A DNA stretch of 64,000 bases from Pseudomonas lini (GTDB taxonomy: Bacteria > Pseudomonadota > Gammaproteobacteria > Pseudomonadales > Pseudomonadaceae), in NCBI RefSeq assembly GCF_001042905.1, contig NZ_JYLB01000003.1, positions 310,001-374,000 on the forward strand, given 5' to 3'. Of the stretch, positions 26,768-35,003 are shown in pieces; positions within the stretch are counted from its first letter, which is position 1; each line of letters starts with the position of its first letter. The notes beneath the pieces were generated by a model. It searched no databases. It was not told the DNA's origin and saw only the letters and a list, made by a program, of their open reading frames with translations. The position numbers were made by a program, and so were the translations under genes.

Positions 26768-27740
26768 CAACGTTTTCCCCAATGCCTGGGCCGAGACGCG
26801 TCACGGTCAGCGCGACGACGGCGATCCGTTCCACCCGTTGATAACCGGGTGACGACAACTCTTCACCGAACACATCGGGATCGAGTTCGCGATACGTCCA
26901 GCCGAACCCCGGGGCCTCCAGACGCGGAGCGAGAGCCTCCAGAAACGGGTCGCGACCATCGACCATCGCCGCGCCGGTGTACAGCAGCAATGAGCCGCCG
27001 GGTGCCAGCCGACCGAGTGCCTGCTCGACAATCCGCAGTGACAGCTCCGCACCCAACGCGCCACCGCCATGTCGGTAAGCACGCTCGGCGGGGTCAGCCA
27101 TGTAGGGTGGATTGGCGACGATCAGGTCGAAATATCCGTCGACATCCTGCAGCAAATCGCTGGCCTCGACACTGACGTTAGCCACTTCGGCGAGCGCGGC
27201 GTTGATGGCCGTCATGCGCAGCGCCTCCGGGTTGATATCCAGCGCCAACACCTCGGCTTCGCGACGGGCGCGGGCAATCAGAATGGCACCGACACCGGCA
27301 CCGCAGCCGATGTCCACGGCGCGCCTGATTGGGGCGAAGTTCTGCTGCAGATGGGCGTGAATCAGTTGGGCGAACCGATACGTGTCGGGACCGAAGAACA
27401 CCGAATCGGCGGCCTCCGTCGGAAAGGCCGAATGCACGAACAGCAAGTCGTCGAGGCTGGACCAGCGCACCCGGCTTTTCAGCCGTCCGTTGCACTCCTC
27501 CAGCACCTGCGCCTGTTGCAATTGGCGTTGTTCATCCGCCGACAACAGCCCTGGTTCAAATGGCCGCGACCAGCCAAAAACATCGCGCAAGGTCTCGGCC
27601 CGCCGGGCTTCGGCGCGGGTATTGACGCGTTGATGGGTCAGCGGCGTCGGCGTGATGAATCGGTAACCGTCAGCCTGCAAGCGCCGTCCCAGTTGCACCA
27701 GCGCCAGGTCGACGGCAGACAGTTGCTCTTCCTGACTCAT
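26739..27740 (-). CDS. Class I SAM-dependent methyltransferase with NPPY motif
   Basis: A 333-residue protein. The N-terminal about 130 residues are family-specific. The methyltransferase fold follows with motif I DIGCGAGVGAI at about 142-152, the acidic LALDINPEAL, and the NPPY motif at about 208-211 (LIVANPPYMADP), which is typical of N-methyltransferases acting on nucleic-acid bases or on glutamine side chains (HemK type). GGAG precedes the ATG. It is 27 bases downstream of the diiron-protein gene and overlaps the ybdK-like gene. The target is unknown; a small molecule or a protein is possible. Confidence 0.88.
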   Translation of the reverse strand: MSQEEQLSAVDLALVQLGRRLQADGYRFITPTPLTHQRVNTRAEARRAETLRDVFGWSRPFEPGLLSADEQRQLQQAQVLEECNGRLKSRVRWSSLDDLLFVHSAFPTEAADSVFFGPDTYRFAQLIHAHLQQNFAPIRRAVDIGCGAGVGAILIARARREAEVLALDINPEALRMTAINAALAEVANVSVEASDLLQDVDGYFDLIVANPPYMADPAERAYRHGGGALGAELSLRIVEQALGRLAPGGSLLLYTGAAMVDGRDPFLEALAPRLEAPGFGWTYRELDPDVFGEELSSPGYQRVERIAVVALTVTRLGPGIGENVDEQAPELRH

Positions 27741-27767
27741 AAACCGCTCCCGTTGATAAAAGGCGTT

Positions 27768-29156
27768 CTAGAGAAGGCTGGATTTGAGTTCGATAAACCG
27801 GCGCGTCGCCAACAGACCGGCAGGATGGGCATGCCGATGGGGCGAGAGCCACGGCATCAACACCGGCATCTGCTCGTGCCCGCTCAGACCGTTCAGCGCG
27901 GTTTGCAGGTGCTGGATATCCGGATCGGTGTCCGGCACCGGCGTCTGCGCCGTAACGCTGCTGCCGCGCCTTACCGCTGCGACTGGACGCCCCGACTTCC
28001 AGTCGCCAGCAATCCAGTCATGCAGCAACTGTTTTTCGTAAGGGCTGAATACGCCGAACATTGCCGCGCCAGCGCCGTCGATCAATTGCCAGAAATGACT
28101 GGCCTTCGGGTTTTGGTGGCGCTTGATCCAGCCCTTGTTTTCCAGGGCCGTCAGTAATCCTGGCAACTGCTCAGGTGAAGACAGCCATTGATTGACGGTC
28201 TTGCCTTCAAAACGGCTGTAATCGGAATGCATGTGCTGGCCGAACGGGCGTTTGCGTTCAAGCATGCTCAGTACTTCGCTGTCGAGGTCGAACGACTCGA
28301 TGATTGCCCGGCTGCCCAGCCCTAGGTCATTGAGCTGATAACCCAGCGCCACCCGCCGCAAAAAATCATCGCGGTCGCCTTCCACCGGGAGCAATTGCAG
28401 CACCGATTGCACCGCCTTGTGGGCATGCCCGGTGCTGGCATTGTCGATGGTCACGTGGAGCGTGAAGTAAAGCGGATCGATGCCCAGTTCGCTGAGTTCA
28501 TAAGCACTGATCAACAAGTGCAGCGGCAGCTGTTCATAGCCGAGGTTGTAGCCGATCACTTCCGGCAAATACTCGTCGGCGCAATAGCCTAGCGCCAGTT
28601 GAATCGCGCCTTGCAGGTAGCGCTCATCGGCAAGCGCGGCAGTGTCTTGCAGGCCATGTTCGGCCAGCAGCTTGCGGTAGATCACCACATGATTCTGCGC
28701 CGGATTGCCCTCTCCCAACTCTTCCAGATAGGTGCACAACAGACCATCGAAACGCGGGTCGCGCCAGTGCCGCAACAGGCCATAAAGCCAGGCGCCATCC
28801 ACCAGTTTGGTCGGGGTAACCGCCTGCAGGAAAAACAGCGCATGCGCCTTATTGCTGAAGAACTGTCGCGCCCCACCCGCCTTGCGTTGCTTAAGGTAGT
28901 CGGCGTATTGCCGGGCCACGTCGACGCTGTGCTGTTCGACCCAGTTTTGCAACGTCGAGAGATCCCGTGGCATCTGTTCAGGCAGGTGCGCCGCTTGCTG
29001 CAATTGCTCTTGCAGAAAGCATCCGGCTAGCGCGTGTTTTTGCGCGTCATTGTTATCGCTCAGCAACAACTGTTCATAGAGCGACTTTACGCCGCCAGCG
29101 ACAGTTATCGCGTGTTCGTGGGCAGGCCGGGATTCAAGTCGTGTCAGGGCAGTCAT
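27768..29156 (-). CDS. Haem-oxygenase-like diiron oxidase (iron-containing redox enzyme family)
   Basis: A 462-residue, mainly helical protein of the HDO superfamily. The ligand candidates are E145/E146 (YLEELGEGN), H156 (NHVVIYRKLL), E220 (AYELSELG), D238, H244 and H246 (TIDNASTGHAHK). About 120 extra residues lie C-terminal to the core. Known relatives carry out N-oxygenation, C-C cleavage or desaturation of amino acids and fatty acids. It is the first gene of the operon with the methyltransferase, the ybdK-like ligase and ligD. The start ATG has no clear ribosome site. The substrate is unknown. Confidence 0.82.
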   Translation of the reverse strand: MTALTRLESRPAHEHAITVAGGVKSLYEQLLLSDNNDAQKHALAGCFLQEQLQQAAHLPEQMPRDLSTLQNWVEQHSVDVARQYADYLKQRKAGGARQFFSNKAHALFFLQAVTPTKLVDGAWLYGLLRHWRDPRFDGLLCTYLEELGEGNPAQNHVVIYRKLLAEHGLQDTAALADERYLQGAIQLALGYCADEYLPEVIGYNLGYEQLPLHLLISAYELSELGIDPLYFTLHVTIDNASTGHAHKAVQSVLQLLPVEGDRDDFLRRVALGYQLNDLGLGSRAIIESFDLDSEVLSMLERKRPFGQHMHSDYSRFEGKTVNQWLSSPEQLPGLLTALENKGWIKRHQNPKASHFWQLIDGAGAAMFGVFSPYEKQLLHDWIAGDWKSGRPVAAVRRGSSVTAQTPVPDTDPDIQHLQTALNGLSGHEQMPVLMPWLSPHRHAHPAGLLATRRFIELKSSLL

Positions 29157-29349
29157 GGAATAATTATCTCGCTCTGCGGCCAGTGGCAGGACGCTGGATC
29201 AGCACGTCTCTATCAGCAGAGCGGCGGTGCCTGAAAAAAATTCCATTTGCGTTGAAATTGGCCGGACAGACGGGCCAGCGCCATGGCACTTGCTCGCGGC
29301 GCAGTGAATATACTCAGCGCAGGGGGATTAATGCCTCGGAGAGCAAATC

Positions 29350-29811
29350 ATGCGAACGGTTCACGTCATCGAAGCCGGGAAAACGCCCGCGCCGGTCAAA
29401 GTTGTTGGAGAGACAATCACTATTCTTGCCGGCGACGATCTGACCAAACCCTTTGAAATGCACATCCAGGAAGGTGTGCAGGGTGGCGGGCCACCGCTGC
29501 ACTTTCACCCTTGGGACGAAGCGTTCTACGTCATCGACGGGCAGATCGAAGTGACCGTCGCGGGTCAATCCACCATCGTCTCGACCGGGGGTTACGTACA
29601 CATCCCCGCTGGGTCGATCCATGCTTACAAGAACATCAGCCCCACCGCGAAAATCATTGGCGTGGTTTCCGATCCGCGTGGCGGTCAGTTTTTTGCGGCG
29701 TTGGATCAGCTCAAAGTGCCTGAAGACCTGCCTCGGATACTGGAGATATCTGAAGGCTTCGGCGTTACGTTTCTGCTACCGAAATCACCGGCCGCATCCC
29801 CTCTTGATTAA
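29350..29811 (+). CDS. Cupin-domain protein
   Basis: A 153-residue soluble protein with one cupin barrel. Metal-ligand candidates are in PPLHFHPWDEAFYV (about residues 50-63) and IPAGSIHAY (about 92-100). GGAG lies upstream of the ATG. It is a single gene, divergent from the diiron-protein operon. Cupins of this size include small dioxygenases and isomerases as well as binding proteins; no substrate can be assigned. Confidence 0.82.
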   Translation: MRTVHVIEAGKTPAPVKVVGETITILAGDDLTKPFEMHIQEGVQGGGPPLHFHPWDEAFYVIDGQIEVTVAGQSTIVSTGGYVHIPAGSIHAYKNISPTAKIIGVVSDPRGGQFFAALDQLKVPEDLPRILEISEGFGVTFLLPKSPAASPLD

Positions 29812-29828
29812 CGGATGTACATAATTTC

Positions 29829-29920
29829 CGTAGGAGCTGCCGCAGGCTGCGATCTTTTGATCTTTGGCATTCTCAAAACCGCTGAAAATCAACAGATCGC
29901 AGGCTTCGCCAGCTCCTACG
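29829..29920. repeat. REP doublet, GTAGGAGCTGCCG type
   Basis: Inverted CGTAGGAGCTGCCGCAGGCT and its partner AGATCGCAGGCTTCGCCAGC enclose a short loop. The second arm has diverged (GCCAGC for GGCAGC). It follows the cupin gene. Confidence 0.85.
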
Positions 29921-29972
29921 CCGACCGCATGCACCCCTGAGGTACGCCATCTCCGTAGGAACCAGGGAACGC

Positions 29973-30695
29973 TCAGGCAGCGCCGCCCTTGGCCTGCTGC
30001 TCCAGATGTACCTGCAACTCGGGCTCGATCTTCAACGCCGCAGCCAATTCATCCAGATAGTTGCGTTCGGCGTCCTGTTGATCGTCCACCAACATCACGC
30101 TGGCCAGGTACATTTCGGCGGCCATGCCCGGGTCTTGGGCGGACTGCGCCACATCGGCGGCATCCAGCGGCCGGGCGACTTCGTCATCGAGCCATTGCTG
30201 CAGTTGCGGATCGTCGGTGTGGCGGCCGATTTCGGTGCTGATCATGTGTTTCTCGGCATCATCGATGCGGCCATCGGCCTTGGCGGCGGCGATCAAGGCA
30301 CGAAGGATAGCGTGGCTGTGGTCTTCGATTTCCGGGCCTGACAACAGGTCCACGGTGCGCGGCGCCTGCTGTGGTGCCGAAGCCTGGCTGCGTTGCCAGG
30401 CCTGATACGCCTGGAACGCCATCATCCCCAAAGAAGCCAATGCCGCGTAGTTGGTGCCACCTGAGCGCGTTTGCGTCGAACCGCCCATGGGTGATCCGCC
30501 GCCCAGCAAACCACCGAGCAAACCACCCAAGCCTCCGCCGCCCGCACCGGCACCCGCGCCACGCCCTAACAGACCACCAAGCAACCCGCCAAGATCGCCC
30601 AAACCTCCTTGAGCTGACGCCGCATCGCCCCTTTGTTGCGACTGCGAGCCTTGGCTAGCCCGCAGTAATTGCTCAAGCAAATCGCTGGTGTTCAT
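29973..30695 (-). CDS. DUF533-family protein (TerB-like)
   Basis: A 240-residue protein. Residues about 30-80 are an extreme Gly/Leu-rich stretch of LGGLLGG repeats, followed by a short hydrophobic segment (YAALASLGMMAFQAYQAW) and a C-terminal TerB-like helical domain (about 135-235; ALIAAAKADGRIDDAEKHMI with conserved acidic metal-site candidates). This is the layout of DUF533 (E. coli YebE) proteins. I chose the ATG at 30695 with GAGGAC upstream. It is probably membrane-associated; the function is unknown. Confidence 0.88.
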   Translation of the reverse strand: MNTSDLLEQLLRASQGSQSQQRGDAASAQGGLGDLGGLLGGLLGRGAGAGAGGGGLGGLLGGLLGGGSPMGGSTQTRSGGTNYAALASLGMMAFQAYQAWQRSQASAPQQAPRTVDLLSGPEIEDHSHAILRALIAAAKADGRIDDAEKHMISTEIGRHTDDPQLQQWLDDEVARPLDAADVAQSAQDPGMAAEMYLASVMLVDDQQDAERNYLDELAAALKIEPELQVHLEQQAKGGAA

Positions 30696-30869
30696 GACGA
30701 CGTCCTCATCAATGGGCAGAAACTCAGTCAGGCAACGATAGTCCTCGCCAGACATTCCGCCAACTCCGTCTGGCTGACGTCATGGGTGTTGCCCCTGCCC
30801 TTCACACTCCTGACAGAAACTGACACCGCCTCCTTTTATGCTGCGCCCACCTTGAATGGAGCAGCCCCT

Positions 30870-31241
30870 ATGATCACTCCCCGTTATATTTTGCTTTTCG
30901 TGGAAAACCCCGCCGTCAGTGCGCGGTTCTATGAGTTTCTGCTGGAGCGCAAGCCCGTGGAAGAGTCGCCAACCTTCGCGCTGTTTGTCCTGGAGGGCGG
31001 CTACAAACTGGGGCTCTGGTCACGGCATACCGCCGAACCAACAGCGCAAGCGACGGGCGGCGGGACCGAGCTGGCGTTCCCGGTGGAATCCGCCGAGCAG
31101 GTCGATGCGCTGTTTGCCGATTGGAGCGCGCTCGGGCTGACCATGGTGCAAGCGCCGACAGAGCTGGACTTCGGTCGTACCTTCGTCGCGCTTGACCCGG
31201 ATAACCATCGGCTGCGCGTGTTCCACCCCTCGCTGAGATGA
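30870..31241 (+). CDS. VOC-superfamily (glyoxalase/bleomycin-resistance-like) protein
   Basis: A 123-residue protein with the paired beta-alpha-beta modules of the VOC fold: RYILLFVENPAVSARFYEFLL, then ELAFPVESAEQVDALFADWSALG and a late VALDPDNHRLRVFHP. Family ligand positions are only partly His/Glu, so it may bind rather than transform its ligand. GGAG lies 8-9 bases before the ATG at 30870; the longer frame is spurious. Function unknown. Confidence 0.85.
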   Translation: MITPRYILLFVENPAVSARFYEFLLERKPVEESPTFALFVLEGGYKLGLWSRHTAEPTAQATGGGTELAFPVESAEQVDALFADWSALGLTMVQAPTELDFGRTFVALDPDNHRLRVFHPSLR

Positions 31242-31291
31242 CGCCCGTCCCGGCATCGGTCGGGCGCAGGCGTACAGCACTTTAATTCTTG

Positions 31292-31319
31292 CCCCGGATA
31301 TTTCCGGGGTATTTTTTTG
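31292..31319 (+). terminator. Rho-independent terminator after the VOC gene
   Basis: CCCCGGA-TATT-TCCGGGG forms a perfect 7-bp stem with a 4-base loop, followed by TATTTTTTTG. It is 50 bases after the VOC stop and separates that gene from the phosphatidylcholine synthase gene. Confidence 0.85.
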
Positions 31320-31453
31320 TGCGGCGGCTAAGATTCATAGGTGGTGAACCTTATTCCCGAAAATCCGGTCGATACCTGCAACCCGACCCGGTTTGCCGAC
31401 GCCCTCAACAGAGGGTGATAACTGGCTTGCTTCACTTTCTGGAGAACGCCCCC

Positions 31454-32176
31454 GTGATATCCACTGTACACATTGCCAGGCTCAAAGCATGGGGCGCCCA
31501 TGGTTTTACCGCCACTGGCGTGGTCACAGCTTTCCTCGCGACCCTCGCCTTGTTGGAAAACCAACCCACCAATTGCCTGCTGTGGCTGGGCGTGGCGCTG
31601 ATCGTCGACGGTCTGGACGGCGCGCTGGCGCGCAAGGTGAATGTGCAATCGGTGCTGCCAAGTTTCGACGGTTCGATCCTCGACCTGGTGATCGACTACC
31701 TGACCTACGTGTTTATCCCGGCACTGTTCATCTACCGTTACATCCCGTTGCCGGACTACACCCTGCTGCTGACCGTGTCGCTGATTCTGGTGTCGTCGCT
31801 GTTTTGCTTCTGCAACGTCAACATGAAGAGCAAAGACAACTACTTCCAGGGCTTTCCCGCCGCATGGAACGTGGTCGCGTTGTGCCTGTACATCATCGAC
31901 CCGTCGCCATGGATTACCTTTCTCACCGTCATCGGCCTGGCGCTGTTGACCGTGACCCGAATGAAGTTCCTGCACCCGTTCCGTGTGCGCCGGTTCATGC
32001 CGATCAACATTGCCGTGACGGCCATCTGGCTGCTGTGCAGCTTGTCGCTGGTGGTCAACCACCCGGTTATCAACCCGCTGGTGATGGGCCTGTGGCTGCT
32101 GATGTCGGCGTACTTCCTGGGGATCTGCTTCTGGCGCACGGCGCTGGAGTGGTTCGACAGCTCGCGGCTCAAATAG
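31454..32176 (+). CDS. pcs: Phosphatidylcholine synthase
   Basis: A 240-residue inner-membrane enzyme of the CDP-alcohol phosphatidyltransferase family with about eight helices. The catalytic motif is in variant form: DGLDGALAR at about 54-62, then SFDGSILDLVIDYLTY about ten residues later, as in bacterial Pcs enzymes that condense choline with CDP-diacylglycerol. I chose the GTG at 31454 with GGAG 10 bases upstream; longer in-frame starts run into the terminator. It supplies phosphatidylcholine directly from environmental choline, which fits a host-associated pseudomonad. Confidence 0.9.
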   Translation: MISTVHIARLKAWGAHGFTATGVVTAFLATLALLENQPTNCLLWLGVALIVDGLDGALARKVNVQSVLPSFDGSILDLVIDYLTYVFIPALFIYRYIPLPDYTLLLTVSLILVSSLFCFCNVNMKSKDNYFQGFPAAWNVVALCLYIIDPSPWITFLTVIGLALLTVTRMKFLHPFRVRRFMPINIAVTAIWLLCSLSLVVNHPVINPLVMGLWLLMSAYFLGICFWRTALEWFDSSRLK

Positions 32177-32187
32177 GCACTGCGATC

Positions 32188-32569
32188 ATGCCCATCCACA
32201 TCGTCCAGCTCGGCTCACCCCGCACCGCGCACGAAGGCCTGCGCCTGGGTACGCCGCCCGCCTCGGGGCGTACCAAAGGCCGAATTTGCCAGCCGGGATT
32301 TTTACGACGTGTGGCAACCGCTGCTGTCCCCCAGTCCCGAATTGGTGGCCGAAGCCAAAGCGGCAGAAGATGCCAAAGCCTGGGGAGCCTTCAAGCGCAA
32401 ATTCAAGGCCGAGATGAACGAACCCGCGCCCAGCCAGATGCTCGACCTGCTGGCCGCCCTCTCCCATCAAACGTCGCTGGCTTTGGGGTGTTATTGCGAG
32501 GAAGAGGCGCACTGCCACCGTTCCGTATTACGGGAATTGCTGGAGGCACGGGGCGCGAAGGTTGTTTAG
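32188..32569 (+). pseudogene. Frameshifted DUF488-family gene
   Basis: Frame 1 from the ATG at 32188 encodes the family start MPIHIVQLGSPRTAHEGLRLGT. After about 32250 the family sequence continues in the +1 frame (RRPPRGVPKAEFASRDFYDVWQPL-like, then ALGCYCEEEAHCHRSVL) to a stop at 32569. The junction reads GGTACGCCGC where an intact gene would be expected to read GGTACGGTACGCCGC, which fits loss of one GGTAC unit by slippage. That expectation comes from memory of homologues. The gene is close behind pcs and is followed by a degenerate REP element. Broken, or an assembly error. Confidence 0.75.
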
Positions 32570-32593
32570 ATAAAGAAAACACCACAAATCCCC

Positions 32594-32699
32594 TGTAGGA
32601 GCGAGCGGTGCGGCGATCCGACTTGCCCGCGAAGAAGCCAGCCCATTCAGCATCATGATGACTGACACACCGCCATCGCGAGCAAGCCTGCTCGCGGTT
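32594..32699. repeat. Degenerate REP doublet
   Basis: Left arm TGTAGGAGCGAG and right arm TCGCGAGCAAGCCTGCTCGC are diverged, but the loop CAGCCCATTCAGCATC...TGACTGACACACCGC is conserved with the element at 34738-34816. It follows the DUF488 pseudogene. Confidence 0.6.
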
Positions 32700-32896
32700 G
32701 CCATCAGTGATTCACAGGCGTGGTTGTGCTCGGCTTGCGGGTTTGGTTGCTTCTTTGGGGGGGGGATGGATTGGGGTAATGATCAAGCCCCCGGTCAGCT
32801 ACCAACCTCAACCAAAAGCCTTGTCAGCCACACAATTCCGGACGATTCTGATTAGCCATCACGGAAGACATGCTTAGGCATATCAGGAGAATGACC

Positions 32897-34078
32897 ATGC
32901 CAGTGCGATTCAGGAAATCCATCAAGCTTGCTCCAGGAATCCGCATGAATCTGAGTGGCTCAGGAGTGGGATGGACACTTGGCCCACGGGGTTCCTCCAT
33001 TGGAATCAGTAAGAGAGGTACACGCTTAAACAGTAGTTTCATGGGGTTTTCTTCCAGTCAAAAACTCACTGGCCCCAAAAAGTCGTCCAGACCTGCAATC
33101 GATTCCAAGTCCCAAACGCTGATCTCCCTGACGTGCGAAGTGGACGACGAGGGAAATTTGTCTTTTCGTGATGCCAATGGTGATGAGCTCCCTGAACACG
33201 TCATTGACGCTGCGAAAAAGCAAAATCGGGAAGTCATCCTTTCCTTCATTCAACGCAAATGCGATGACATCAATAACGGCATCGAACTGCTCAGTAACAT
33301 TCACCTCGACACCCCTAATTGTCTTTCCCGTCCGACCTTTACCCCTATGGTTTTCGACGAACCAGAGCCAACACAGCGAAGCCCTAAAAAACCATCACTG
33401 TGGGATCGACTGTTCAAAAAGCGGATGCAGCGGATTACGGACCAGAATGCCCATCTTCATGCCGCTTTTCAGGTCGAGTTATATGATTGGCAGCAGCGCA
33501 AGGATCTCTTTTACCAACAGGCAGAAATCCATAAGCACATCATTGAGAAAGGAATCTATAACAACACGGCAGACATGGAGGTATGGCTGGAGGACGTTCT
33601 GCAAGGCATTACCTGGCCTCGTGAAACCTTGGCTTCATTCGAGATTACTGAGTCAGGTGATAGCGTTTTGTTTGATGTGGATTTTCCGGAACTGGAGCAC
33701 ATGCCGGGAAACACAGCTACTGTGCCGGTCAGAGGCCTGAAGCTTGCCGTTAAACCGATGTCCCCAACAGCAATTCAGAAGCTCTACATGGCACACATCC
33801 ACGGTGTGGCATTCAGAATCATCGGTGAGACCTTCACCGCCCTGCCTTTGGCTAACACAGTAGTTCTGTCGGGCTACTCGCAACGACCGAATAAAGCCAC
33901 AGGACGGGTGGGTGATGAATACCTATTGTCGGTGCGCGTAACAAGGAACGAATGGATGAAAATTGCTTTCGATCAATTGGCTCATATTGATGTAGTAGCG
34001 TCACTTGAACAATTTGAGCTACGCCGTCAGATGTCCAAGACCGGGATTTTCAAGCCCATTGAGCCTTTTAGTAACTGA
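32897..34078 (+). CDS. DUF4236-domain protein with long unknown C-terminal part
   Basis: A 393-residue protein. The N-terminal about 55 residues are a DUF4236 domain (VRFRKSIKLAPGIRMNLSGSG, WTLGPRGSSIGISKRGT). A basic linker follows, then about 330 residues with no motif I recognise, including a helical charged stretch (LWDRLFKKRMQRITDQNAH). I chose the ATG at 32897 because AGGAG lies 7 bases upstream; an ATG two codons earlier abuts the ribosome site. Base composition is markedly more AT-rich than the flanks, consistent with recent transfer. Function unknown. Confidence 0.75.
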   Translation: MPVRFRKSIKLAPGIRMNLSGSGVGWTLGPRGSSIGISKRGTRLNSSFMGFSSSQKLTGPKKSSRPAIDSKSQTLISLTCEVDDEGNLSFRDANGDELPEHVIDAAKKQNREVILSFIQRKCDDINNGIELLSNIHLDTPNCLSRPTFTPMVFDEPEPTQRSPKKPSLWDRLFKKRMQRITDQNAHLHAAFQVELYDWQQRKDLFYQQAEIHKHIIEKGIYNNTADMEVWLEDVLQGITWPRETLASFEITESGDSVLFDVDFPELEHMPGNTATVPVRGLKLAVKPMSPTAIQKLYMAHIHGVAFRIIGETFTALPLANTVVLSGYSQRPNKATGRVGDEYLLSVRVTRNEWMKIAFDQLAHIDVVASLEQFELRRQMSKTGIFKPIEPFSN

Positions 34079-34142
34079 CACTTCACCCAGAATCCCGGTG
34101 CCTGACAATGGGTGCCAAAGACACAAGGAATGAGGTCTTCAA

Positions 34143-34601
34143 GTGAACACTCAGATTCGAACCGCAACCCCCGAGGATGCGCCAGCCATAAGCCGGGTTA
34201 TCGTTCAGTCGCTGCGCCGCTCCAATGCCCAGGATTACCCAGCCGAAGTGATTACTCAGGTAGAGAAAAGCTTTTCAACCGAGGCCATTCTCTCCTTACT
34301 CACTCAACGCCAGGTCTTTGTCGCAACCATCGATCAATGTGTAATCGCCACCGCCAGCCTTGATCGCGACGTTGTGCGCAGCGTCTTCGTCGAGCCACAG
34401 CATCAAGGCAATGGTATTGGCGGACAATTGATGGCAATGATTCGAACCGTCGCCATCAATAACAAAATCGAGATGTTACGTGTCCCATCCTCGATTACCG
34501 CAGAAGGTTTTTACTTCAAGTTGGGCTTTCGAAAAGTTCGCGATGAACTCCATGGTACCGAGCGCACGATTGTCATGGAGCAGGCCATTAATTACTCGTA
34601 A
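34143..34601 (+). CDS. GNAT-family N-acetyltransferase
   Basis: A 152-residue single-domain acetyltransferase: IRTATPEDAPAISRVI at the N terminus, the acetyl-CoA loop VEPQHQGNGIGGQLM at about 82-96 and FYFKLGFRKVRDEL near the end. It starts with GTG at 34143; GAGG is about 8 bases upstream. It is 65 bases after the DUF4236 gene on the same strand and shares its AT-richer composition. The acceptor is unknown. Confidence 0.85.
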   Translation: MNTQIRTATPEDAPAISRVIVQSLRRSNAQDYPAEVITQVEKSFSTEAILSLLTQRQVFVATIDQCVIATASLDRDVVRSVFVEPQHQGNGIGGQLMAMIRTVAINNKIEMLRVPSSITAEGFYFKLGFRKVRDELHGTERTIVMEQAINYS

Positions 34602-34737
34602 GGGCTGTATCTGCTTGAGGTGTGTCAGACCAGACCTTTATCGACTGGAAGGCCGTCATCGCGAGCAGGCTCGCTCCCACATTAAAACGTCGGCGTAACA
34701 CCCATCGCATCAACACCACAAATCCCTGTAGGAGCGA

Positions 34738-34816
34738 GGCTTGCCCGCGAAGAGGACAGCCCATTCAGCATCCATATCGACTGCCCCACCGCTATCGCGG
34801 GCAAGCCCGTCCCACA
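34738..34816. repeat. Degenerate REP doublet with a solo arm at 34659-34681
   Basis: Inverted arms TGTAGGAGCGAGGCTTGCCC and TCGCGGGCAAGCCCGTCCCA enclose the loop CAGCCCATTCAGCATCC...ACTGCCCCACCGC, closely related to 32594-32699. A solo arm TCGCGAGCAGGCTCGCTCCC precedes it. Confidence 0.75.
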
Positions 34817-35003
34817 TTAGAACTCCGGCGTACCCCCATCGCATGAACACCGCCGATTCCGTTACTTGCATTGGAGCATTGCACTGCCTTGTACGGCCCG
34901 TTCGAGCGGCCAAGCCCCCCAGAGACGGATCATGGTCAATAATCAAGGGATTGAGATGTATTAAACGACCACCGTCTGCTCGTTTACCCACGGGAGGTTT
35001 GTC

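Noticed and set aside
34933-34946. Anr/Fnr box upstream of the universal stress gene
   Set aside because: Only the right half (ATCAA) matches; the left half TGGTC is too far from TTGAT to call.
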